NCBI RefSeq assembly: GCF_017874595.1
Contig: NZ_JAGILA010000001.1
Coordinates: 1,178,001 to 1,242,000 of the forward strand
Direction of reading: 5' to 3'
DNA: 64,000 bases
From: Sinorhizobium kostiense
GTDB taxonomy: Bacteria > Pseudomonadota > Alphaproteobacteria > Rhizobiales > Rhizobiaceae
The position numbers and the translations under genes are program-made. Within the stretch, counting starts at the first letter, position 1, and each line of letters begins with the position of its first letter. A model generated the notes under the pieces. That model ran no database searches. It saw only the letters and a program-made list of their open reading frames with translations, and was not told the DNA's origin. Shown one piece after another: positions 53,268 through 62,256 of this stretch.

Positions 53268-54191
53268 TTAATAGCCGCGGTCGCGATCGATGAGCCCGAT
53301 CGGATCGAGTCCCGCTTGGTGACGTTTGATGTTGTCGATCACAGCGCGCGCGGCCGTTTCGGGTTGCGTGACGCTCGCCACGTGCGGCGTCAGCAGGATC
53401 TTCGGATGGCTCCAGAAGGGATGGGTATCCGGCAGTGGCTCCGGGTCGGTGACGTCGATTACGGCGCCCGAGAGATGATCGCTGTCCAGGGCCCGAAGAA
53501 GCGCGTGATGATCGAGCTGCGGTCCGCGACCGACATGGACGAGTGCCGCTCCGGCCGGCAGCTTGGCAAAAAGATCGGCGCCAAGGAAGCCGCGCGTCTC
53601 GTCCGTCAGCGGCAGCAGGCAGATGAGAATGTCCGTCGATCGTAGCAGCGTGTCGAGGCCATGCTCGCCGTTCAGGCAGGTTACGCCTTCGATTTCGCGC
53701 GGGTTTCGGCTCCAGCCGGAAAGCTGGAAGCCCATCGGTTTCAACCGCTCGAGCACGGCTCTGCCAAGCATGCCGAGACCGAGAACGCCGATGCGGCGCT
53801 CCGCCGCCTGCCGCTGGGCGATCGGCTGCCAAAGCCCGCGACGCTGCTGGTCGATATAGGCGGGTAGGTTACGGTGGAGCGCAAGAACCGCAAGGGTCGC
53901 ATATTCCTGCATCATCCGCACGATACCGTCCTCGACCATACGCACGACCTTTACGCGCGCCGGTACCGCATCGATGCGGAACTGGTCGACACCGGCGCCT
54001 ATCGAGAACAGAATTTCAAGGTTGCGATAGCGCGCGAGATCCGCTGGTACGGTCCAAGTGATTAGGTAACGCACGTCATCGGGATCGACCTTCGCCGGAT
54101 CCATCGAAAAGGCGATGTCAGGCAGTTCGCGCGCGAAGGCCTCGGCGAAAATCGCGCCGCGCTTCGCATCGGAGTTGAAGAGGAAGGTCAT
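53268..54191 (-). CDS. ghrA: Glyoxylate/hydroxypyruvate reductase A
   Basis: A 307-residue D-2-hydroxyacid dehydrogenase. Cofactor motif [16 protein letters not shown], phosphate-binding SRNPREIEG suggesting NADPH, and the catalytic arginine, glutamate and histidine in [14 protein letters not shown] and [10 protein letters not shown]. It reduces glyoxylate and hydroxypyruvate. It lies between the ArgE-like gene and the cupin gene; all three are spaced by 18-24 bases and look like one operon, so the pathway may release a 2-keto acid that GhrA reduces. Confidence 0.9.
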   Translation of the reverse strand: MTFLFNSDAKRGAIFAEAFARELPDIAFSMDPAKVDPDDVRYLITWTVPADLARYRNLEILFSIGAGVDQFRIDAVPARVKVVRMVEDGIVRMMQEYATLAVLALHRNLPAYIDQQRRGLWQPIAQRQAAERRIGVLGLGMLGRAVLERLKPMGFQLSGWSRNPREIEGVTCLNGEHGLDTLLRSTDILICLLPLTDETRGFLGADLFAKLPAGAALVHVGRGPQLDHHALLRALDSDHLSGAVIDVTDPEPLPDTHPFWSHPKILLTPHVASVTQPETAARAVIDNIKRHQAGLDPIGLIDRDRGY

Positions 54192-54209
54192 AGTCGGAGT
54201 TGCTCCATC

Positions 54210-55346
54210 TCAGGACGCACAATGTGCACCAAGTGCCTCGATCACCGCCCGACAGGCCTCGAGTTCCTCCACCAGGATGTATTCGTTCGCCTTGTGCGCG
54301 CGGCCGATTTCACCCGGGCCGCATATGATCGCGTCGATACCCGCCTGCTGGAAGAGGCCGGCCTCGGTGCCGTAGCTGACAGCGGCAAGTGGTTCGACAC
54401 CTGTTAGCTCCTCGAGGAGAGCCGCGAGCGGCGCGCCTTCGGCCAGCGACAATGCGGGGTAGGCGCTGAGCTCCTGCCACTCCACCCCAAAACCGCGCCC
54501 GGTCAGCCTTTCGGCCGCTTGCCGTACGGGCTCAAGCAGTCCGGCCGGATCGATGCCGGAAATGGCCCGCGCCTCGAATTCCGCCTCGCAGCTCTCAGGA
54601 ATGATGTTGACCGCTTGACCACCCCTCAGCGTCCCGATCTGGAGCGAGGAATAGGGCGGCTCGAACGTCGCTTCGAAGGGGCCGCGGCTCAGCCGTGCAG
54701 CCTCAGCCACGGCCTGGCCGAGCACGTCGCTCATCGCATGCACGGCATTCAGGCCCTGGTCCGGCCGCGACGAATGGCCGGAGCGGCCCCTGACCGTCAG
54801 CCGCGCGGCCGCCTTTCCTTTGTGCGCGCGGATCGCCCGCATTCCGCTAGGCTCGCCGATGATCGCCCCCAGCGGCCTTTCGCAAAGCTCCGGCAAGCGC
54901 GCGATCATGTGCGGCACGCCGCGGCAACCGGCCTCCTCGTCATAGGAGAAGGCGATGTGGATCGGACGGCGGAGCGGCAGCGCCGCAAGTTTTGGAATGA
55001 CGGCGAGGACGACGGCAAGAAAGCCCTTCATGTCGGTCGCTCCTCGGCCATAGAGCCGACCCGCATCGGCGCGGAGGCGGAAGGGATCGCTCGTCCAGCC
55101 GTCCTCGTTTGCCGGAACGACATCCATATGACCCGAGAGAACATAGCCAGGCAGTTCCTTCGGGCCGACGGTGGCGAACAGGTTCGCGCGGTCTCCTTCC
55201 GGGCCGGGAAGCATGGCGGCGGTTATACCTTGGCGCCGGAGATAGTCGCGAACCCAGGCGACGATGCTATCATTGGGCGTGCCAACCACGGAAGGAAAGG
55301 CAACCAATGCCTCAAGGATTTCAGCTGCCTGCATCGATTTCCTCAC
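54210..55346 (-). CDS. argE: Acetylornithine deacetylase / M20-family deacylase
   Basis: A 378-residue zinc-dependent M20 amidohydrolase. Metal ligands are in LSGHMDVVP, GRGATDMKG and YDEEAGCRG; the dimerisation domain has GRSGHSSRPDQGLNAVHAMS. It matches ArgE in length and motifs, but its setting (cupin, ghrA, and a tandem-GNAT gene opposite) suggests a catabolic N-acyl-amino-acid deacylase rather than arginine synthesis. First gene of the three-gene minus-strand unit. Confidence 0.85.
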   Translation of the reverse strand: MRKSMQAAEILEALVAFPSVVGTPNDSIVAWVRDYLRRQGITAAMLPGPEGDRANLFATVGPKELPGYVLSGHMDVVPANEDGWTSDPFRLRADAGRLYGRGATDMKGFLAVVLAVIPKLAALPLRRPIHIAFSYDEEAGCRGVPHMIARLPELCERPLGAIIGEPSGMRAIRAHKGKAAARLTVRGRSGHSSRPDQGLNAVHAMSDVLGQAVAEAARLSRGPFEATFEPPYSSLQIGTLRGGQAVNIIPESCEAEFEARAISGIDPAGLLEPVRQAAERLTGRGFGVEWQELSAYPALSLAEGAPLAALLEELTGVEPLAAVSYGTEAGLFQQAGIDAIICGPGEIGRAHKANEYILVEELEACRAVIEALGAHCAS

Positions 55347-55644
55347 AATGTGCTCAGGTCCGCATCGTCGCGAGCGCGAGTTTTGGGGCGCTCGCGACGG
55401 GGCTTGCGGGAAGCGACCCGTCCGTGCTCTCTAGAATCACCGGCGATGGCGGCCCGACCTATACCTTCCCTAATCAGTCTAGGGGCCGCCGCAGGGTTTG
55501 CGTGCCGAAAGCGTGATAAATTTGATGGAATGTTGTGTATCCGGCGGCGTCTCAAGCGAAATCTGTCGGGTGCGACGCGTTAATCTCGGAAGAAGCGTTT
55601 CCGGCGCGCCTTCGTTTTTAGTGCCATATGTGGGAGATCAGAGA

Positions 55645-56544
55645 GTGGGCGGGCAGGCACCCGAAATCAAACTCATCGATAGCTTTGAACTGCATATCGC
55701 GGATGTCGACAGCGTAGACCTCGAGCAATTGCACGCGCTGTCGATTTCCGTCGGCTGGCCGTTGCGCGCGGAAGATCTGCAGTTCCTGCGCCAGTTCGGT
55801 CGGGGCTATGTCGCGCTCGATGAAATCGGCAGGGTGACCGGCTCGGCCATGTGGTTCCCGCATGGCGAAGAGTTCGCGACAATCGGCATGGTGATCACTT
55901 CGCCCCGGTTGCAGACGAACGGCACGGGTCATTGGCTGATGCAGCGTGTTCTTGCCGATTGCCACGGCCGCGACCTTCGGCTCAACTCTACGCGGGCGGC
56001 GCGTCGTCTCTATGATTCGCTCGGCTTCCATCCGGTCAAGACCGTTTATCAGTGCCAGGGTGTCGTGCATCCGGTGGAAACCCACAATGCCCCTGAGAGG
56101 CCGACCGTAAGACGGCTGAACGCTGAAGACCTCTCAGCCGTGGTCGAAATGGATGCACGTGCCTTTGGCGTTGCACGCGACATCTTGATTGGCAAACTCT
56201 TCCCACAGTCCGTTGGTTACGGGCTATTTCGCGACGGAGCGCTTGCGGCATTTGCACTCTGCCGCCCCTTTGGCCGTGGACATGTGGTTGGCCCGGTCGT
56301 CGCAAAAGACGACGCCGACGCGATCGCGGTCGTCCATCCGCACGTCCTCGATCACGCGGGTACTTTCCTGCGCATCGATACGCATCAGGTCGGTGGCGCC
56401 TTTGCCAACTTTCTCTCCGACGCGGGAATGGCGGTGTTCGATACCGTGCTCACCATGTCTCTGGCGCGAGAGGGCGGCGAGGCGAAAGCCGCCGCGACCG
56501 AAGGGACGGTCACCTACGGTTTGGTGAGCCAGGCACTCGGCTGA
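55645..56544 (+). CDS. Tandem-GNAT acetyltransferase, second paralogue
   Basis: A 299-residue protein of the same architecture as the one at 43211-44047: N-terminal GNAT (ISVGWPLRAEDLQFL; ITSPRLQTNGTGHWLM; LYDSLGFHPVKTVYQCQ) and C-terminal domain (VVEMDARAFGVARDILIG; CRPFGRGHVVGPVVAKD). The acetyl-CoA loop TNGTGHWL is weaker than the RGRGLGRR of the paralogue. GTG 55645 with GGGAGA is preferred; the frame is open back to 55498 without a ribosome site. Divergent from argE, which could remove the acyl group that this enzyme adds. Confidence 0.75.
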   Translation: MGGQAPEIKLIDSFELHIADVDSVDLEQLHALSISVGWPLRAEDLQFLRQFGRGYVALDEIGRVTGSAMWFPHGEEFATIGMVITSPRLQTNGTGHWLMQRVLADCHGRDLRLNSTRAARRLYDSLGFHPVKTVYQCQGVVHPVETHNAPERPTVRRLNAEDLSAVVEMDARAFGVARDILIGKLFPQSVGYGLFRDGALAAFALCRPFGRGHVVGPVVAKDDADAIAVVHPHVLDHAGTFLRIDTHQVGGAFANFLSDAGMAVFDTVLTMSLAREGGEAKAAATEGTVTYGLVSQALG

Positions 56545-56552
56545 CTACAAGG

Positions 56553-57449
56553 CTAAGGGCGCTGCACGCCGTTGCGATTGAGCGCGACCCTGTAGACGCT
56601 CGTCGAGGCCGTGATCAAGAGCTGGTGCTTTGCCCGGCCGCCGAAGCAAAGATTGGAAACGAGCTCCGGTACCCGAATCCTGCCCATCAGGTGACCGTCG
56701 GGCGCGATGCAATGCACGCCATCCGCGGCGGAAGACCAGAGATTGCCCTCGCTGTCGACGCGGAAACCGTCCGCGCAACCGGGTTCGATCATGTGGAATA
56801 CCTTACCGCCCGAAAGGCTGCCATCGGCACGGACGTCAAAGACGCGGATATGCTGCGGATCGGATGAGAACATCCGTCCGGTGTCGGCGACATAAAGCCG
56901 GCTCTCGTCGGGGCTGAAGGCGAGGCCGTTGGGGCAGGCAAAATCGGTAAGAACCGCTTCGATCGCGCCGGAAGGCCGAACGCGATAGACCTGGCAGGGG
57001 AGTTCCTGCTCGGCCCGATAGCCCTCGTAATCGGTCATGATGCCGTAATGCGGATCGGTGAACCAGATGGAGCCATCGGATGTCACCACCACGTCATTGG
57101 GCGAATTCAACCGCTTCCCCTCATAGCTGTCGGCGATAACGGTGATCGAGCCATCATGCTCGGTGCGCGTCACTCGCCGCGTGCCGTGCTCGCAGGTGAC
57201 GAGCCTGCCCTCCCTGTCGCGCGTGTTGCCATTGGCGTAGTTCGAGGGGCTCCTGTAGGTCGAAATGCCGGCTTCCGGAATCCAGCGCAGGATTCGGTTA
57301 TTGGGTATGTCGGAGAAGAGGAGGCAGCCGGCATCGCCGAACCACACCGGTCCCTCGACCCAATCGAAGCCGGTCGCGATCTGCTTGACGGGCGAATTGC
57401 CCATGACGAAGGACCGGAAACGGTCGTCGACCACCTCGAAGAACGACAT
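56553..57449 (-). CDS. SMP-30/gluconolactonase family lactonase
   Basis: A 298-residue six-bladed beta-propeller that hydrolyses sugar lactones to aldonates. Metal-binding residues are in WVEGPVWFG (glutamate), [10 protein letters not shown] (asparagine), [19 protein letters not shown] and [14 protein letters not shown] (aspartate). ATG 57449 after GGAGGAAGTCCGG is preferred over the longer frame. It is the last gene of the minus-strand unit ghrB-like, idnD, lactonase, and would supply aldonates to these dehydrogenases. Confidence 0.88.
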   Translation of the reverse strand: MSFFEVVDDRFRSFVMGNSPVKQIATGFDWVEGPVWFGDAGCLLFSDIPNNRILRWIPEAGISTYRSPSNYANGNTRDREGRLVTCEHGTRRVTRTEHDGSITVIADSYEGKRLNSPNDVVVTSDGSIWFTDPHYGIMTDYEGYRAEQELPCQVYRVRPSGAIEAVLTDFACPNGLAFSPDESRLYVADTGRMFSSDPQHIRVFDVRADGSLSGGKVFHMIEPGCADGFRVDSEGNLWSSAADGVHCIAPDGHLMGRIRVPELVSNLCFGGRAKHQLLITASTSVYRVALNRNGVQRP

Positions 57450-57590
57450 CCGGACTTCCTCCTGTTCCCGATCGTATCTCGATTGCTTGCGGAGAGCATC
57501 ACTGCAGGGCAGGGAGCGCAAATGCAACCCCGATCACCTTTGCACGAGCGGCGTGGCTTTTGCCGCGGCGCCCGATCTTTTGCCTGTCGT

Positions 57591-58622
57591 TCAGGAGAAG
57601 GCGATCTGCGTCTTCATCGCCAGGCCGCGGTCGTTCGCCAGTTCGAAAGCGGTAACGGCTTCCGAAAGCGGCAAGGTGTGGGTAATCAGCGGTTTGACGT
57701 CGATCAGCCCTCTCTGCATGAGCCCGACGCCGGTTGCGAATTCCTCGTGAAAGCGGAAGGATCCCCGCAGTTCGAGTTCCTTGGCAGTGATCGCCATCAT
57801 CGGCAGGCTCATGTCGCCGCCGAGACCCAGTTGCACGATCACGCCGCGCGGGCGCAGCGCCGCTATTCCTGCCGCCAGCGCTGGCGCCGCACCGGAGCAC
57901 TCGTAAAGCACGTCGAAGCTGCCCTTGTCCGCCGAATAGGGAGCGAGAGCGTCCGGCTGGTCCTTCGTGTTGATGACGCGGTCGGCCCCGGCGGTCCGTG
58001 CTAATGAGAGCATGAAGTCGGAAAGATCGGTCGCGATGATCTCAGCTGCGCCGGCGCGGCGCGCTGCAAGGATGGCCAGCACGCCGATCGGGCCGCAGCC
58101 GGTCACCAGCACCCGCTTCCCCAGCATTTCGCCGGCGCGGCGCGTGGCATGGAGCGCCACGGCGAGCGGCTCGGCCAGGGCCGCTTCGCCTGGCGTCAGT
58201 CCTGCGGCAGGCACGCATTGCTGGGCATCGGCGACCAGCACCTCACGGAAAGCGCCCTGGATATGGGGGAAGGGCATTGCGCTGCCGTAAAAGCGCATGT
58301 TCAGGCATTGGTTGTGGAGCCCTTGCTGGCAGTAACGGCAGGACCGGCAGGGCCGCGACGGCGAAACGGCGACGAGGTCTCCGATGGCAAGCCCTTCGAC
58401 GCCCGGCCCAAGCACTTCCACATGAGCCGAAACCTCATGGCCTAGGATCATCGGCTCACGCAGTCGGACGGCGCCGAAGCCGCCGTGATTGTAATAATGG
58501 AGGTCGCTTCCGCAGACCCCGCCAACGGCGAGGCGAAGCCGCACTTCGCCTGCGCCGGGCACGTCTTCGGCCCGGTCTTCGATGCGCAGGTCCTTCGGCC
58601 CATGAACGACGATTGCTTTCAT
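57591..58622 (-). CDS. idnD: L-idonate 5-dehydrogenase
   Basis: A 343-residue zinc dehydrogenase: catalytic-zinc ligands in GGVCGSDLHYYNHGGFG and LGHEVSAHV, four structural cysteines in RPCRSCRYCQQGLHNQC, cofactor motif VTGCGPIGVLAILAARRAGA. It oxidises L-idonate to 5-keto-D-gluconate. GAGGAGGCCGAG precedes the ATG. It is a paralogue of the protein at 31551-32588. Together with the divergent IdnO and gluconokinase it forms a complete idonate-to-6-phosphogluconate route. Confidence 0.9.
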   Translation of the reverse strand: MKAIVVHGPKDLRIEDRAEDVPGAGEVRLRLAVGGVCGSDLHYYNHGGFGAVRLREPMILGHEVSAHVEVLGPGVEGLAIGDLVAVSPSRPCRSCRYCQQGLHNQCLNMRFYGSAMPFPHIQGAFREVLVADAQQCVPAAGLTPGEAALAEPLAVALHATRRAGEMLGKRVLVTGCGPIGVLAILAARRAGAAEIIATDLSDFMLSLARTAGADRVINTKDQPDALAPYSADKGSFDVLYECSGAAPALAAGIAALRPRGVIVQLGLGGDMSLPMMAITAKELELRGSFRFHEEFATGVGLMQRGLIDVKPLITHTLPLSEAVTAFELANDRGLAMKTQIAFS

Positions 58623-58632
58623 CTCGGCCTCC

Positions 58633-59580
58633 TCAAAGAACCGGCGTCAGCAGCGGTTCGCCGGCAAAATGCGCGGCCAGATTATCCCGCACCAATTGCC
58701 CCATGGCCTTGCGCGTCTCCACTGTGCCGGACGCATGGTGCGGCTGAAGGAGCACATTGTCGAGCGAAAGAAATCGGGGGTTCAGAGCCGGCTCGCCTTC
58801 GAAAACGTCGAGCGCCGCGCATCCGAGGGTGCCGTTCTCCAACGCCTCGAGCAGCGCCTCTTCGTCGATATTCGAGGCGCGGGAGATATTGATCAACATG
58901 CCTTCGCCGCCGAGGGCGGTGATGACCTCGCGCCCGACGATATGGCGGGTTGCGGCCGAGGCGGCGAGCGTTACGAAAAGGAAGTCTGACCGCTCCGCGA
59001 GGGCCACGGGGTCGGCCACGAACTGCCATTCGGCGGCATAGGGCTTTGGCGCAATGTCGGAATAGGCGATGTCCATGTCGAAGCCTTTCAGGCGCTTGGC
59101 CACCTCATAGCCGATCCGCCCCAGGCCGAGCACGCCGGCGCGGCGGCCCCAGACGCGGCGTCTCAGCGGATAAAGCCCCTTCTTCGCCCAGCTTCCGTCC
59201 TTGACCCAACTTTCCGCCCCGATCATGCCGCGCGAGAGGCAGAGCATCATCGCGACGCCGAGATCAGCCACGTCATTGGTCAGCACGTCCGGCGTATTCG
59301 TCACGCGGATGCCGCGTTCGCGGCAGGCAACGAGATCGACCGCGTCGAAACCGACGCCATAGACCGACACCACCTCGAGGGCAGGGCAGGCCTCGATCAT
59401 TGCTCGGCTGGCGCCGAGTTCGCCGCGTGTGGCAATGGCGCGAACCTGTGGGCCGACCTCAGCGAGGAAGCGCGCCTTGTCCGAAGCGTCGAAATAGCGA
59501 TGAACCGCGAAAGCCTCGTTCAGCGGCACCTCGTCCCACTCCGGATAGGGGCCGACTTGGAGAATATGTGGTTTTCTCAA
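58633..59580 (-). CDS. D-2-hydroxyacid dehydrogenase (2-ketogluconate reductase/GhrB-like)
   Basis: A 315-residue dehydrogenase with GVLGLGRIGYEVAKRLKGF and the catalytic arginine, glutamate and histidine in ISRASNIDEEAL, DVFEGEPALN and LLQPHHASGT. The start is TTG 59580, with GGAGAAACGAA directly before it; the frame stays open further upstream, over the divergent promoter and idnO. In this setting it most likely interconverts 2-ketogluconate and gluconate; glyoxylate/hydroxypyruvate reduction is also possible. First gene of the minus-strand unit, 27 bases from the LacI operator. Confidence 0.85.
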   Translation of the reverse strand: MRKPHILQVGPYPEWDEVPLNEAFAVHRYFDASDKARFLAEVGPQVRAIATRGELGASRAMIEACPALEVVSVYGVGFDAVDLVACRERGIRVTNTPDVLTNDVADLGVAMMLCLSRGMIGAESWVKDGSWAKKGLYPLRRRVWGRRAGVLGLGRIGYEVAKRLKGFDMDIAYSDIAPKPYAAEWQFVADPVALAERSDFLFVTLAASAATRHIVGREVITALGGEGMLINISRASNIDEEALLEALENGTLGCAALDVFEGEPALNPRFLSLDNVLLQPHHASGTVETRKAMGQLVRDNLAAHFAGEPLLTPVL

Positions 59581-59606
59581 TTCGTTTCTCCGTCCCTTGA
59601 CATTCA

Positions 59607-59622
59607 ATGTTATCGATAACAT
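59607..59622. promoter_or_regulatory. LacI-family operator ATGTTATCGATAACAT
   Basis: A perfect 16-bp palindrome in the 85-base divergent promoter between the 2-ketogluconate-reductase-like gene and idnO. It resembles E. coli GntR/IdnR operators (ATGTTA...TAACAT form). A 13/16 match lies before the lacI gene of the same cluster. Confidence 0.85.
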
Positions 59623-59665
59623 AAACAGATCAAACAAGCTTGTCGAGATGAATGCGGGAGGAAAA

Positions 59666-60421
59666 ATGAGCCTTGAACTGTTTGATCTCAGAGGGCGGCG
59701 GGCGCTCGTTACCGGCTCGTCACAGGGGATAGGCTTCGCTCTGGCCCACGGGCTTGCCGATGCCGGAGCCGAGGTGATCCTCAATGGGCGCGACGAGGAA
59801 AAGCTTGCCGACGCGGCGGGGCGGATCGCCGGCGCGCGCCAGCTTCCGTTCGACGCCACCGACCATCAGGCGGTGCGAGCTGCTGTTGACCGCTTCGAGA
59901 CGGAGGTCGGCGCCATCGACATTCTCGTCAACAATGCCGGCATGCAGCACCGCACCCCGCTTGAGGAGTTCCCCGCCGATGCCTTCGAGAAGCTGCTGCG
60001 GACCAATGTTTCGACCGTCTTCAATGTCGGCCAGGCTGTCGCGCGGCACATGATCAAGCGCGGTGCCGGCAAGATCATCAACATCGCCAGCGTGCAGACG
60101 GCGCTCGCCCGACCAGGCATCGCACCCTATACGGCGACCAAGGGCGCCGTCGGCAATCTGACGAAGGGGATGGCGACCGACTGGGCGAAATACGGGCTCC
60201 AATGCAATGCGATCGCCCCCGGCTATTTCGACACGCCGCTCAATGCCGCCCTCGTAGCCGATCCCGCCTTTTCCGCCTGGCTGGAAAAGCGGACGCCGGC
60301 CGGACGCTGGGGCAAGGTGGACGAACTGGTCGGCGCCTGTATCTTCCTTGCCTCGGATGCATCCTCTTTCGTGAACGGACACGTGCTCTATGTCGACGGC
60401 GGTATCACAGCCTCTCTCTGA
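59666..60421 (+). CDS. idnO: Gluconate 5-dehydrogenase (5-keto-D-gluconate reductase)
   Basis: A 251-residue short-chain dehydrogenase: cofactor motif VTGSSQGIGFALAHGLADAG, NNAG at about residue 88, catalytic serine in NIASVQT and Y-x-x-x-K in YTATKGAV. It starts MSLELFDLRGRRALVTG, as IdnO/Gno proteins do, and reduces 5-ketogluconate to gluconate. GGGAGGA is correctly spaced before ATG 59666; the longer frame would run through the operator. First gene of the plus-strand unit. Confidence 0.9.
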   Translation: MSLELFDLRGRRALVTGSSQGIGFALAHGLADAGAEVILNGRDEEKLADAAGRIAGARQLPFDATDHQAVRAAVDRFETEVGAIDILVNNAGMQHRTPLEEFPADAFEKLLRTNVSTVFNVGQAVARHMIKRGAGKIINIASVQTALARPGIAPYTATKGAVGNLTKGMATDWAKYGLQCNAIAPGYFDTPLNAALVADPAFSAWLEKRTPAGRWGKVDELVGACIFLASDASSFVNGHVLYVDGGITASL

Positions 60422-60926
60422 TCTTCCCCAACGTATGGTGCTGATGGGCGTTGCCGGTTGCGGCAAGTCCACGGTCGGCGCCGCGCTCGCCAAACGCATC
60501 GCTGCCGACTATCTCGACGGCGACGATCTGCATCCGCCTGCAAATATAGACAAGATGAGCAAGGGCATTCCCTTGAGCGACGACGACCGCTGGCCCTGGC
60601 TGACGCGGGTCGGCGAGGCGCTTGCCTCCGGCGCGGGAAGAACGATCATCGGCTGTTCGGCGCTGAAGCGCGCCTATCGCGATCATATCCGACAGATCGT
60701 CGGAGGTCCGGTCGCCTTCGTCCACCTCGCCGGCTCGCCTGAGGTCATCGAGGAGCGGATGAGCGCCCGCAAAGGTCACTTCATGCCGTCTGCGCTGCTT
60801 GCAAGCCAGTTCGCGGCGCTCGAGCCCCCTGGATCGGACGAGAATGCCATCAGCGTGGATATCGACCAGCCGCTCGATGCAGTCGTCGAGAGCATCGCCA
60901 GCCAACTCAGAGGAATGGGAAAATGA
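60390..60926 (+). CDS. gntK: Gluconokinase
   Basis: A 178-residue thermoresistant-type gluconate kinase. P-loop GVAGCGKST, substrate motif DGDDLHPPANIDKMSKGIPL, DDDRWPWL, and the lid KRAYRDHIR plus ARKGHFMPSALL are all characteristic. It phosphorylates gluconate to 6-phosphogluconate. ATG 60390 overlaps idnO by 32 bases and gives an N-terminus similar in length to E. coli GntK; ATG 60435 is a shorter alternative. It overlaps the next gene by four bases. Confidence 0.9.
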   Translation: MSTAVSQPLSDLPQRMVLMGVAGCGKSTVGAALAKRIAADYLDGDDLHPPANIDKMSKGIPLSDDDRWPWLTRVGEALASGAGRTIIGCSALKRAYRDHIRQIVGGPVAFVHLAGSPEVIEERMSARKGHFMPSALLASQFAALEPPGSDENAISVDIDQPLDAVVESIASQLRGMGK

Positions 60927-61810
60927 GCAATAAAGTCGCCTTGATCGGCGCCGGTGCCATGGGCGGCGCCATCGGCACTCGCCTCGTCGAAACCGGCAAC
61001 GAGCTCATGGTTTTCGACCTCCATCGCGACAAAGTCCAGCATTTGGTGGACAAGGGCGCCGTCGCGGCGGCGAGCGCCGCAGAGGCTGCTTCCCGCTCCG
61101 ACTATGTGATTCTCAGCCTCAATTCGGCGAAGATCGTCCAAGCGGCAGTGTTCGGCCCGGGCGGAGTTGCGGAAGGCGCCAGACCCGGAACGCTCATCAT
61201 CGACATGTCCTCGATCGACCCGGAATCGACGAAAGCGATGGCGTCGCAAGCCGCGGAAACGCGCCTGCGCTGGGTCGACAGCCCTCTTTCCGGAGGCGCC
61301 CCCAAGGCATTGATCGGAGAGTTGACGCTGATGGCGGGCGGCAAGGACCAGGATGTGGCGGATGCCCATCAGGTGCTCAGGCATGTCGCCTCCAACTACA
61401 CCCATATGGGTCCGTCCGGCGCGGGCCAGACGACAAAGCTGATCAATCAGGTGCTCTGCGGGCTCAATTTTCTTGCGGTGGCCGAGGCCACCCAGCTCGC
61501 GCTCGACGCCGGCATCGATGCAATCAAGGTCCCGCAGGCGCTGAAGGGCGGGCGCGCCGACAGCGCCATCCTGCAGGAATATATGCCCCGCTTCGTCGCC
61601 AGGGATTACCGGCGCACCGGCCGAATCGACAACATGGTCAAGGATCTGAACGGCGCACAGGACCTCGCGCGACGGACCAACACGGCAATGCCGCTGACCG
61701 CCGTTTGCGCCGAAGTGCACAGGATGCTGACCGCCGCCGGCCTCGGTGGCGAGGACCAGGCTGCGCTCATGGAATATTTCAAGGGACCCAGCAAGGAGAC
61801 GTTCGGATGA
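60923..61810 (+). CDS. Beta-hydroxyacid dehydrogenase family oxidoreductase
   Basis: A 295-residue NAD(P)-dependent enzyme of the 3-hydroxyisobutyrate/tartronate-semialdehyde reductase group. N-terminal ALIGAGAMGGAIGTRLVETG binds the cofactor, VDSPLSGGAPKALIGELTLM is the substrate-binding block and GAGQTTKLINQVLCG holds the catalytic lysine. It is translationally coupled to gluconokinase (ATGA) and to the small gene that follows. It may handle a side substrate such as a hydroxyacid produced from sugar acids; specific role unknown. Confidence 0.85.
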   Translation: MSNKVALIGAGAMGGAIGTRLVETGNELMVFDLHRDKVQHLVDKGAVAAASAAEAASRSDYVILSLNSAKIVQAAVFGPGGVAEGARPGTLIIDMSSIDPESTKAMASQAAETRLRWVDSPLSGGAPKALIGELTLMAGGKDQDVADAHQVLRHVASNYTHMGPSGAGQTTKLINQVLCGLNFLAVAEATQLALDAGIDAIKVPQALKGGRADSAILQEYMPRFVARDYRRTGRIDNMVKDLNGAQDLARRTNTAMPLTAVCAEVHRMLTAAGLGGEDQAALMEYFKGPSKETFG

Positions 61811-62139
61811 TTACACGTTATGCGCTGTTCGAGGGAAAGGTGAAGGAAGGCGAGACCGACGCCTTCCGGGCTGCCGTCCTGGAAAATATCCTGCCCAAAT
61901 GGAAGGCCTTTCCCGGCGCTCTCGACGTGCGCGTCACCTTTGCCGACGCCCGCGACGAGGGTGCCCCGGAAATTCCGATGATTCTTGCGATCAATTATCC
62001 GGACCTTGATACGGTCGAAAAGGCCCTGGCGAGCCCGGCCCGGGCCGCGGCGAAGGCTGCCACCGAGGAAGTGCTGGCGCGCTTCTTCGAAGGTCGCATT
62101 CATCACCACATCACGCAGGCAAACGAGTTCCGGCTCTAG
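61807..62139 (+). CDS. Small dimeric alpha/beta-barrel-like protein
   Basis: A 110-residue protein starting MITRYALFEGKVKEGE, coupled to the preceding dehydrogenase by an ATGA overlap. Length and pattern (strand, FRAAVLENILPKWKAFPGAL, strand MILAINYPDLDTVEKALA) suit the EthD/ABM-type ferredoxin-like dimeric barrel. It ends in a histidine-rich segment GRIHHHITQAN. No family with known function could be assigned. Constant coupling to idn-type genes would suggest a role in the same pathway. Confidence 0.7.
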   Translation: MITRYALFEGKVKEGETDAFRAAVLENILPKWKAFPGALDVRVTFADARDEGAPEIPMILAINYPDLDTVEKALASPARAAAKAATEEVLARFFEGRIHHHITQANEFRL

Positions 62140-62232
62140 GCGAGTTGCGGCGACGTATCTGTCGCCGCGTTCTTCCTTGCGGCGGCGGCGCAGAAGGGGC
62201 TTGCATTCCGCCCTCGATGTGGGTGTACTTGG

Positions 62233-62248
62233 CTGGTAACGATAACAT
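62233..62248. promoter_or_regulatory. Imperfect LacI-type operator before the lacI gene
   Basis: CTGGTAACGATAACAT matches 13 of 16 positions of the perfect palindrome at 59607-59622, with the right half identical. It ends 8 bases before the lacI start, suggesting autoregulation. Confidence 0.65.
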
Positions 62249-62256
62249 GGACGAAT

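Noticed and set aside
58633-59859. A longer 408-residue start for the 2-ketoacid reductase
   Set aside because: The extra N-terminal part is antisense to idnO and crosses the operator; TTG 59580 with a good ribosome site gives the normal length.
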